Part shown: positions 11,831-25,035 of the stretch, piece by piece
Layout of the letters: each line of letters starts with the position of its first letter
Position numbering within the stretch: position 1 is the stretch's first letter
Assembly (NCBI GenBank): GCA_019693395.1
Contig: JAAMXP010000942.1
Span: forward strand, 3,211-30,537
Direction: 5' to 3'
DNA: 27,327 bases
Source: Ettlia oleoabundans
Lineage: Eukaryota > Chlorophyta > Chlorophyceae > Chlamydomonadales
Notes under the pieces: generated by a model
What the model saw: the letters and a program-made list of their open reading frames with translations, nothing else
The model's database searches: none
Told to the model about the DNA's origin: nothing
Translations under genes and position numbers: made by a program

Positions 11831-12589
11831 ACGCCCACACGAGGCTGGCAGCGGTGGTGCAAGCTGGGCCCCGACGCCCCCCAGGCGGCCATGGCAAAGC
11901 TGCCCTTCGTCCCTCGCAGTACTTGGTGCGTGCTTGCTTGCCGCACGCGTTTCCCCCCCTAACATTGTTACGTGTTGTTTCTTGTTGTTGGTATCTTGGT
12001 GGTTCAATGCTGTAAGTCGTCCTATCAACCATTTAACTGGATGTGACAGGGAGCTCGTTGGAAACATTTCTGTTGGAGTCACGCAGGCCTAGACTACAAG
12101 TGGTGGATGCGTGCCTGTGTAAGGAGAATGTGCCTTGTGACCAATTGGGAAACCGGAACATGAGCCAACGGGTACTCGGAGGCACCCCTATTGCCGGCCC
12201 CCCTTACAGTTGAATTCAGCTTACAGCCTGCGCATGCGTCCTATCCTAGTGCACTTCCTGCGGTGGCATGTTGAATGTGTTATTTACATTTGGTAGCTTG
12301 ATGGTGGCCACTGGGATTGTTATGCAAGGGTGATGGGAATCAAGCTTGGCTTCTTGAATTTGGCGAATGAAGCATATTCGGTGAAGTAGACAAAAGTACC
12401 CTGGAAGCAATTTAGGCTCGAACGGAATTTGCAGGGATCAACTGTGTGCTGGCAACTATATACGCTACGGGGAGCGCGTGCCCAACACAGTCTGGCCTAA
12501 ACAAATCAATACTTATGAATCGGTGCAGGCTAGTTTGAAGTGCCCTGGAGGCACTCCTCAGCTACGTTGCTTGACGTTGCTTGTACGTG
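11831..12589. other. Convergent intergenic region, NUP50 / secreted protein
   Basis: About 760 nt hold the NUP50 3' UTR and its TGTAA words. From about 12130 to 12580 I see no peptide, RNA gene or repeat that I can support. Confidence 0.55.
12011..12015 (+). terminator. Candidate TGTAA polyadenylation signal, NUP50
   Basis: TGTAA lies 180 nt after the NUP50 stop. A second TGTAA occurs at 12117-12121. Confidence 0.5.
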
Positions 12590-12594
12590 TTACA
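12590..12594 (-). terminator. Candidate TGTAA polyadenylation signal, secreted protein gene
   Basis: TGTAA on the minus strand begins 20 nt beyond the stop codon at 12616-12614, implying a very short 3' UTR if used. Confidence 0.45.
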
Positions 12595-12613
12595 TTCTTA
12601 GATGTTGTACCGC

Positions 12614-14929
12614 TCAGATGCCCCCAGAGGACAGTGTGTACTGGATGTCCAGGGCAGTACAGGTGACAGCGCCAAATATGCCCTCTTGAATGGGCGTGTT
12701 GTATACAAACTGCAGCGGAAGGCAGCCGGTAGGCAGGTGACCGGTAGGCAGGGTGTGAGGCAATCAGGATTGGTTGGTGGGCGCATTCATCGGTTGTTAT
12801 CAGGGCTGCACCAGCATATTAACGAGGGAGGTTGGGAATAGTGCACATAGAGAGGTTGCAAGGTATCGTCACCGCACCTGATGCCAGGCATTGCCCATGT
12901 TGTCACGCAGAACGGGAAACGCACAAAGTGAGCCATCACCGGCCATGTACGGCAGGTGGTCCTGCATGTGACCGGGGCAGGGAAGCACAGCTCGAGGAAG
13001 AACATTGGCAGGATAGCAGGCAAGCCAGCTGATGTGCTACTCTGCGTCTGAGTGCCTTTCAACTTCCGATCGATTCACAAGCGCGCACCCATTCATTTTG
13101 TAGGAGGTCCAAATCAACCGATCACTCACAAGCACGCACCTCCTGCTCCTCAAGCTGCACCACCTCAATGCTCCAGCCGGGTGGCGGCACCACCCCATCC
13201 AGGTTGGCCTGCCAGTCCTCGTCGCTCTCCATGGGGAAGCTGGCAGTCTGTGGGAGTGAGTGCGTGGATCCAGGAAGTAATGCGGTGATGGGGAAACGGC
13301 TGGCCGAGGGTGGTTTTGGGGGCAGTGGAAGTTGAGGAGAGGAATATTGAGGAACACGGGATCTTTGATCACAGGTACGATTGGCACGATTGGTACGATC
13401 ACAGGTATTGGCTTGATGGCAAAGTGGGGATTTTTGCTGTATTCGGGATATTCGGGGATGCATGCCAAGCTTGGTACCAGTGGCTGCCTGCCTTGCCTGC
13501 AGGGCGAAAACGTTACCCCACTCGTCTGTCATCGTGGCAATCCAGCTGCAGCCAGCAAGGTAAAGGTGGATTGGATATGACAAATGCAGGAAACCGCAGG
13601 TTGAGCTCAACCATCCAACAGCAATGCAGCAGCCTGCCAGCGGCAGCTGCACACACTGCCATGGCCATGCCAACACTCAAACCGTGTGACCAGTCGAAGC
13701 AGACCTATTGTTGTAGTTGTACCTGCACTCGCAAAGCAAGGCAGGCAGGTGCGTGACTTTTCATGACAAGCAAGACAAATGTTCTTGCACTGCGGAGGCA
13801 CGTTCACATCCAAAGCGTGCACATTACCAAACACACCACCAAGGCATAAAACTTTCCCTGCATGTTGACTCACATCTTGCACTGGTTGGTCAGGGTCACG
13901 GTGACGTTGCCTGCAGGTGGCGCACCGGCTTCATCTCCATAAATGAGGCCCTGCAGCCGGGAGGTAGGGTGTAGTGTGGGGCCCGAAACTAAGGGTCAAC
14001 CCAGGAGGCAATGACAGGCAGGGAGCAAGCTAGGCAGGCATGCAAATGGTCCAGGCACGTTGAACTGAACAGCGGCCTGACAAAGTTTGTGGCACATTCG
14101 CTGTGCTACCTGCTCTGCAACACAGCAGCTACTGGCGGGACTGCCTCGAGCTCCCCCTGGCCTCCCTCACCGGTGTTGGGTAGCTGGCCATGCACTCAAG
14201 GCCAGCAATCTCCAACCAACTTTCGTTGAACTCGTTCAGATACACGAGGCAATCCACGCCTGCAGTCAACAGAGAGCAAAGGGGACAGCAGGCGCCCTGG
14301 CAGATGGCTGAGCGAAGGGTTGCACGGCAGCAGTGGGATGGTTTAGCGCAACATGCCCGCTCCAAAAAGCACCGGTTCATCCTTGAAATCCTTGAAGGTA
14401 AGGCTTTTCACGCACCTTCTGTGCAGTCCTGCGACGCAGATGGGGAGCGCGCAAAACAGATACCCTCGAATGCGGGTGCTGCCCAGCGCTCGCCGGTGTC
14501 AGCACTGTAGGGCATGGGCAGCGGGTCTGGCATGTCGGAGGAGGTGTAACCGGGAGTGGTGCTTGCGTACTGGATGTAATCTTGCACCTGCAGCCAAAGA
14601 GAACGATGAAAATCACGGCTGGCAAATCTGGATGGTCTGTGGAAAGATGCAACGAGGTTTGGCAAGTAGTGTGGGTGTCCGCTCAGGGCCGCCGGCGCTC
14701 TTGTTGCCAGCCTGGCTATGTGTCCCGGCCTTCTTACGTCCGTGATCTCAACCCAGGAATCTCCCAAGCCGCCTCCGTAGGAGCAATTCTGCCTCGCAGG
14801 GCCGTCATTGGGACCGGGAGGAGGCATGGTGTACACGTTCGTGCCCTTTCCGTAAGGCATCTCCCTGGCCGCTGTGCATGCCACCATGGCAGCGAAGACA
14901 GCGACAACACAAAGGCTGGCGCGATTCAT
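12614..14929 (-). CDS. Secreted cysteine-containing protein of unknown family
   Basis: Eight exons join in frame: 14929-14738, 14587-14416, 14259-14171, 13950-13874, 13545-13497, 13247-13140, 12961-12878, 12709-12614 (TGA), 288 residues. I do not recognise the family. Residues 1-21 are a classic signal peptide (MNRASLCVVAVFAAMVACTA), so this ATG is preferred over an in-frame one at 14995. The mature part has eight cysteines, in NCSYGG, GICFA, SQDCT, VDCLV, LECMA, NQCK, SLCAF and VTCTA. This suggests up to four disulphides, which fits an extracellular or endomembrane place. NES and NVTVT are possible N-glycosylation sites. The body is acidic and aromatic, with phrases such as TMTDEWGNVFALQ and PPPGWSIEVVQLEEQE and no transmembrane helix or GPI tail. 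The intron after exon 5 has a GC donor. It lies downstream of, and in the same direction as, the SDR gene. Wall, matrix or enzyme roles are all possible. Confidence 0.75.
12726..12752 (+). repeat. 12-bp direct repeat in intron 7 of the secreted protein gene
   Basis: CCGGTAGGCAGG occurs at 12726-12737 and 12741-12752, next to the acceptor of the last exon. Confidence 0.7.
13378..13402 (+). repeat. Short ACGATTGG tandem in intron 5 of the secreted protein gene
   Basis: ACGATTGGC, ACGATTGGT and ACGATC follow one another, flanked on both sides by CACAGGTA. This is a local imperfect tandem with no known role. Confidence 0.55.
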
Positions 14930-15427
14930 ATTGGGGTTGGTCTTGGGGAAGCCGCGGGCGGGTTGGAGAAGCACTAGCCGACTATGGTCAATCACGGGGC
15001 AGCGGTATCACGCACCAACAGCAGCCACAAACGGTAAACGAGTATGTTTGGGTGCATTGTCCCTGAAGAACGCGATTCATTACAGGAGAACGTAACCGCA
15101 GCACTCACAGCAGGCCCTCGTTGTGTAGCTGCAGGCCATCCGGACAAGGTTCCTCCCTCTCACCGACTCGGTTAGACACGCGCCCAAATCTCCTGACAAT
15201 GTCATACCCAGCTTATTCCCAAAGTATCCGACCCTTTGCAGCACCCACACCACCCACTCAGAGCTCCACGGCCCGCCAGCTGTCAGTTCCTGCCGACTGT
15301 GACCTCATCCTGGCCTGCTGTGCTGTCTTACGGTCCATAGATACACGCACGGACAAGTATAACTACTCCGGTCCAACATGAAGCTGTACATGCAATGAAT
15401 AGGAGTACAGTCCTGCTGCTGAACTTG
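14930..15427. other. Intergenic region, SDR to secreted protein gene
   Basis: It holds the SDR 3' UTR and the promoter of the secreted protein gene, both on the minus strand. An in-frame upstream ATG at 14995 would extend the secreted protein by 22 residues and bury the signal peptide, so it was not chosen. Nothing else is recognised. Confidence 0.5.
15080..15084 (-). terminator. Candidate TGTAA polyadenylation signal, SDR gene
   Basis: TGTAA on the minus strand lies 344 nt beyond the SDR stop and about 150 nt upstream of the next start codon (14929). The SDR 3' UTR and the downstream promoter would therefore be packed together. Confidence 0.4.
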
Positions 15428-17106
15428 TTACTGCTGCTTGAGCACTCGTGCAATGCCCTTGGCGCTGCTCTGGTGGCTGGCAAACACAAGCATGCTGGCC
15501 ACTTGCACGTGTGGCGGCCGGGTGGCGCAGTAAACCACGTTGTCAGCTATGTCGTCAGCAGTCAGTGGGTGGAAACCATCGTAAACGGCATCAGCCTTGG
15601 AGTCATCACCCTTGAACCGCACCACGCTGCAGCAGAAGAGCACCAACTGCGGCCAATGGTGGTGTGGTCGTCCAGTGTTTACTGATGTGCGGTGTGCATT
15701 GTGTACAATGTGCACAATCACCAAAGACAGAGCAGAGAGCATTGCGGGGAGCATCGGGAGAAATTGCAGTAAAGCCTGCCAAGGCAGCTGCTCAGCGGGC
15801 CAACCCAATTGCCCTGCCCTGGCCACCCCTGCCGGTGCCAAATCGCATTCCAACGTCCTGGCGAACACAAGAAGATGACACCCACCTGAACTCTGTCTTA
15901 ACTGCTCCTGGCTGGATGGAGGTTACTCGGATGTTGGTGCCAACCAGGTCATGCCGAGCTGACAGGCAGGCAGCAGGACAAGTTGCATACAGCTCAAGCA
16001 AAGCGGGCTGAGTCACGTTAATAGGGTGCTGCTATGTCATGGAGAGCAGCTTGTTGCAATGCAGATCAACACACCTATCCACCCACATTTCACCCCGCCT
16101 TTCACCTTTATTGCCTGCTGTGGATGCTTACTTGCGTTGGCAAAAGCCTCAACTGCGTGTTTTGTTGGACAGTAACCGGCACCGCCCGCATAAGCTTCCA
16201 CACCGGCAATGCTGCTCATAAAGATTATGTGGCCGGCATTGCGCGCCACCATGCCAGGAATGAATGCGCGCGTGAGGGCTGCCACTGACAGAACATTCGT
16301 CTCCAGCATTGTCCTAAAATCGCCAACATCAAGCTGGTGCACTGGGTCGACACCCAGGGCTAGCCCAGCGTTTGGCACAAGGATGTCCACCTCCTGTCAT
16401 TGTGGGCATGGCGTGAATTTGTGTCAAGAGCAGGGGCAGGCTGGGCGAGGGAGTCAACAGTCCGGGCAGCGCACATTAAGCACGCATGATTTTGTCATCT
16501 GACTCTGAATAAGGTGCGGCGAGGTACATCTTCTGCTGCTACAGTCAGCGCGTAAAAAGAAGGCACGACCCCATCATATACTTTCACACCCACATCGATT
16601 CCTGCCTTCCCTTCCCAACTGCGCACCTACCCACCCTGAACTCTGGCGGCAGCTCTTCAGGCAGCTTCTGAATGGAGTTTATATCCCGCACATCCATCAC
16701 TACTGTGTGCACATCCACTTGGTAGTGCTGCCTTAACTGCGCTGCCAATGCTTCAAGCCGCTCCTGCCGCCGTGCAATGAGCACAAGATTGCAGCCCTCA
16801 GCAGCGAAACGCCAAGCGCATGCCTCCCCAATGCCGCTGCTGGCGCCTGCAGCACACGGGAATGTGCACAGGCACAAAATAGCCGAAACTTGCAGCAGGG
16901 ACGAGTGATAGCAAGGGCGACAGCAGCTTCAGTTGCCCACCCGCCTGTTGCAGGGGGCGGGCCGCTGCGCCACCTGCGGCCGTTTGCCAAACCGCAGCGC
17001 AGTGTAACTGCTCGGCAGCAAACAGTCGCGAGAGCTCACCCGTAATCAAGGCTACTTGGCCAGCAACTTTGTAGGGAGCGTAGGGGACGGAAGGTGCAGC
17101 AGCCAT
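15428..17106 (-). CDS. NADP-dependent short-chain dehydrogenase, YdfG/YMR226c type
   Basis: Five exons: 17106-17040, 16846-16635, 16393-16132, 15958-15886, 15626-15428 (TAA), 270 residues with consistent phases. It is a complete classical SDR. The cofactor loop TGASSGIG is at 22-28 (split by intron 1), followed by LIARRQERL, whose arginines favour NADP(H). Next come DVRD, then NAG at 101-103 inside [13 protein letters not shown]. The catalytic tetrad is Asn126 (ETNVLS), Ser154 (MSSIAG), Tyr167 and Lys171 (YCPTK). PGAVKTEF follows the active site. The C-terminal phrases [27 protein letters not shown] and the closing stretch match E. coli YdfG and yeast YMR226c, which oxidise L-serine, L-allo-threonine and 3-hydroxy acids. 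The native algal substrate is not shown by sequence. No targeting peptide is evident, so a cytosolic place is likely. Confidence 0.9.
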
Positions 17107-17663
17107 GGCGGAGGAACGTGCGAAATAGAAATTCTGGTCAATCGAATGTTCATTAACCTTTCGCAGCAGTGCAACTCATGGCTGCATGCAGTCGCACCAC
17201 CTGGCATCCGCTCAGCATTGCCGCCCGCATCAGTCATACAACCTTTGATCTCAAAGCAAGAGTTTGGTCATCATACACCAAATTACAGTGCGTACCACGC
17301 TGGCACATAGCACTTGTTGGAGTTGTTCTGACCATGACCCGGTAAGAAAATGTTGAGGTGGTGCCAGCAAAGCTCATGTGCGCACAGGAGCCAGCTTCCT
17401 TCCTTGGCATGAAGAGCAATGGAACGCATTATGTATTCATTGATGGGTCGTTTGCGGAACTGCTGGAGGCCGACCGATTCTCAGACGCTGGTGGCGGCAG
17501 CGTGCAGTACAAGCGGCGCGGCGGGGCACCGTCCTGCTGGTCAGGTTTCTCATCAACCCGCTATTGTGGTTTTTGCGAGGCCAAATCCCAGTTCAGTTTA
17601 AGCATCACTTTGGTCTTCAGTCACGTTCATCCTTTCACATCCCTGCCAAGCAACGGCCCAAAC
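17107..17663. promoter_or_regulatory. Divergent promoter region, SDR / mL40
   Basis: 557 nt lie between two head-to-head start codons. The plus frame of mL40 stays open upstream to 17358, but the peptide there looks like nothing conserved. The sequence ACCATGACCCGGTAAG at 17332-17347 resembles a start plus donor, but no downstream join keeps a frame open. Confidence 0.4.
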
Positions 17664-18265
17664 ATGCTGGCGCTCCTTCGCCGCGGCAGCGGATTACTGC
17701 CGCAATACGAAAGTAGCATATACCCTTCAGTTTTGAAGCAGCTACAGCAGCAAGTGGGCTTTGCCAAAAAGTCGGGCGAGTCGGTGGATAGCAAGCTGCA
17801 GAAAGTTTTGAAGTTGCTAGAGCCTCAAGAGGTGGAGAAAGTGGAGCTTAGCGAGGAAGACTACCAGGAGGGGTTGCGGAGGTGCGGTGGCATAGGCGCC
17901 GCCATTTCGTGCAACTCCAAAGGAGTGAAGCCCCTTCCTTCCTACGCTGTAAACTCCCTTGGGAGTCTTAGCAAAGCTCTTTTCGGCCGGTTCATTTGAG
18001 TTGCAGACACAAGGAATACAGCAGACGAAAGATGCAGCAGCACCGTGAGTGGCAGGCAGACGTGATGACCAAGATACGACTTAAGATGGCAGCAGTGGAG
18101 GCGCTGCCGCCTCATCTGCGTGCAGCAGCTGAAGTGCCAGATGATGAACCTTTCCCGCTCAACCGCCATATGTGGAGTGAGACACCGCCCATTGAGGGTT
18201 TTGGGCAGGGCAGCACCACCATGCAGCAGGCAGGCCTTAAGAAGCTGGGCACAAAGCACCGATAG
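17664..18265 (+). CDS. MRPL40: Mitochondrial large-subunit ribosomal protein mL40
   Basis: Two exons: 17664-17881 and 18007-18265 (TAG), 158 residues. The donor GTGCGG joins phase 2 to give GLRRHKEYSRRK across the intron. The N-terminus (MLALLRRGSGLLPQYESS) looks like a short mitochondrial presequence. The middle matches what I remember of human MRPL40: VELSEEDYQE, then a long charged helix (HKEYSRRKMQQHREWQADVM), LKMAAVEALP, then DDEPFPLNRHMW and TPPIEGF, which parallels the human FPFE...YTPPIPNY ending. mL40 is a structural protein of the mitochondrial 54S/39S subunit without a bacterial counterpart. An ATG at 17358 is in frame with no stop before 17664, but the extension is not family-like, so the later start was chosen. 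Identification rests on motif recall, not alignment. Confidence 0.72.
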
Positions 18266-18757
18266 CCGCACTGCCAACTTGTACAACCCATCTTCCCTCC
18301 CCCACTGCTAATTCTGTTTTTGCTACAACTGCCTTGCTCATTGTCTCCTGCTCCCAAACATTGTTTCCTCGTATGTTCATTTTACTGTATGTTCATTTTG
18401 CAGCGGAAGCTGCGGGGAACTCATTCAGTGTGCGCCGAGACAGAGGGTCTAGTGCTTCCAAAACTGTGCCTGGCACAGGCACAAGCCTCAGTGACAGCAC
18501 ATCGGCAACATGCAACACAATGGGGGTAGAGACAAGGGGCAGGGCGAGAGGGTGACCAAGGCAACTACTGACAGTACACAAGGTTGAAGTAACCAGCACA
18601 GTGCACAAACAATGCAATTCAAGCATGGACTGGGACGGCCTTTAGCAACTGGAACACACTGTGCTGCTACCCTGCACAAATCAGAACACACTGGTGCTAG
18701 GGAGCTACCAGCATGCTGGATGCAGTGAGGTTGCGGCATTGATTTATGAGTGGCAGC
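18266..18757. other. Convergent intergenic region, mL40 / PGM
   Basis: It contains the 3' ends of mL40 (+) and phosphoglucomutase (-). I find no TGTAA on either strand. A near-perfect 16-bp tandem duplication lies at 18371-18402. The phrase TTTTGCAG at 18396-18403 resembles an acceptor, but nothing requires an extra exon. Confidence 0.5.
18371..18402 (+). repeat. 16-bp tandem duplication
   Basis: TATGTTCATTTT is repeated at 18372-18383 and 18388-18399, with period 16. Confidence 0.8.
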
Positions 18758-23802
<5,045 letters not shown>

Positions 23803-23978
23803 ACTTTACCGCTGACAGGAGGGCGGCGCTATTTGCAGTTGAATAGCGGACTGATATGATAATGACTGCCGCTAGCATCACATTCATGCCTCTGCATCAG
23901 ACATTGGAGTGAGCTGGCGCCGCAAGGGCGCCGCTGCCATGCTGGCATGGTTCTTGCGATGGGAAGAACGGGAGGGAG
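23803..23978. promoter_or_regulatory. Shared divergent promoter region, PGM / C20orf27-like
   Basis: Only 176 nt lie between the two start codons, so both core promoters must overlap or be close. Several minus-strand ATGs occur upstream of the PGM start, each with a short open frame. No clear TATA element is visible. The role is inferred from geometry. Confidence 0.45.
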
Positions 23979-24931
23979 ATGGTGAGGTGTAGCTTGAGTT
24001 CCGCTTCCTTGAAATTGTCTCAATCGCTGTCCGTAGGGTTGAAGCTGCGCAGATTTGCGGGTGATGGTAAAAGGAGCAGACTGCAGCAAAGGTGTGTGAG
24101 CGACTTCACTTCCAGGAACTCAAGTGGATTGATTTCCTGTCCACAGCGCTGCACGGTCCGCGACTTATGCACCTCCGCAAGCAAGTTTGTCGCAAACCCT
24201 GGCATTTGTTTCGAGCCAAATTGACTGGTGAACAGCAATGATTTGCAGAAGTCAGATTCGCCGAAGCCGACAACACCCCCTCCGACCTTCCAGCTGCCGC
24301 TGCCAACCGCCCCGTCGCTGTCCAGCGGCTCCACGTACATTTCGGGTTTTTGCTGCAATCGGGCATCTATACGACACATCTGACCCTTGAGGGCCAAACA
24401 GCAGGTGGTTTCAAGCGGCAGCAGCAGCACGCCAGCTCTGCTTCGCACCAGCCGGAGATCCGTGGACTGACGGCCAGCAACCTGTCAGTGTCAGTGGAGC
24501 AGGACAGACAGCACCTGCTGTTGTTGCGGCTGTGGGCGGATCAGGAGGGACCTTTTGAGGCAAATTTCACGCTCGTGTTGCCTCCTGGACGAGAGGTGGG
24601 TGGGCATGCAGCCTCGAATCCCAGCACATGCCGGCTGCCAGCAGTTTCACGGCCGCCGTACGCAGTGTGCACGCAGATGAGGCGCTTTACCGCAGGTTGT
24701 GTGCAGCAGGTAGGCTTCAGCACAAGGCCAACTGGCAGTAGGATCTAGGAAGTGTATTAGCGAAAACCTGCCGCCTCCACAATGCCTGTGTTGCAGGTGG
24801 AGGTGGACGTCACTGCCACCGTGTTCTCCCGCCGAAAGGGCACCCCCGGCCTGAAACCCCACGTGCACTGCCTAGGGTTCAGCGCGGACACAGACACAGA
24901 GGCAGCCTCCGACTGGCAGGGGTTCACTTGA
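23979..24931 (+). CDS. UPF0687 family protein (animal C20orf27/ADISSP homologue)
   Basis: Proposed exons 23979-24066, 24249-24595, 24797-24931 (TGA), 189 residues. Recognition rests on the C-terminal half. LLRLWADQEGPFEANFTLVL and VEVDVTATVFSRRKGTPGL are followed by a conserved cysteine (HVHCLGF) and the ending SDWQGF. These parallel human C20orf27 phrases as I remember them (VQARVMDRHHGTPML, VKCVGAE, SDWHGF). EVRFAEAD near the N-terminus parallels its SIRFAAGHD. The fold is expected to be beta-rich. The human protein has been described as an adipose-secreted signalling protein and also as an intracellular regulator; the algal role is unknown. Exon 1 (MVRCSLSSASLKLSQSLSVG, basic and Ser-rich) could be an organelle transit peptide. 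It is the weakest part, and a donor at 24061 also keeps frame. The stop lies only 104 nt before the UVDE start. Confidence 0.7.
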
Positions 24932-25035
24932 CGGAAGCCTGCAGCTGTGTGGGAAAGGCGGTGCATCCTGGCTGAACAGGCAGGCGAGCGCTTTGACGCC
25001 CAAGCCCTGGCCCAAACGCTGGCATCCGCCTTTTT

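Noticed and set aside
12405..12435. TTCGAGCC-like word suggesting a tRNA T-loop (minus strand)
   Set aside because: The flanking bases do not pair into a T-stem and no acceptor or anticodon arms were found.
13122..13676. Continuous minus-strand 184-codon frame as a single exon
   Set aside because: The middle part is low-complexity intron-like sequence. Exons 13545-13497 and 13247-13140 with a GC-AG intron give a better continuation, though retention is not excluded.
24929..24931. TGA as a possible selenocysteine codon
   Set aside because: The family normally ends at SDWxGF, no redox motif surrounds the TGA, and no convincing SECIS (ATGA...AA...GA) was seen downstream.
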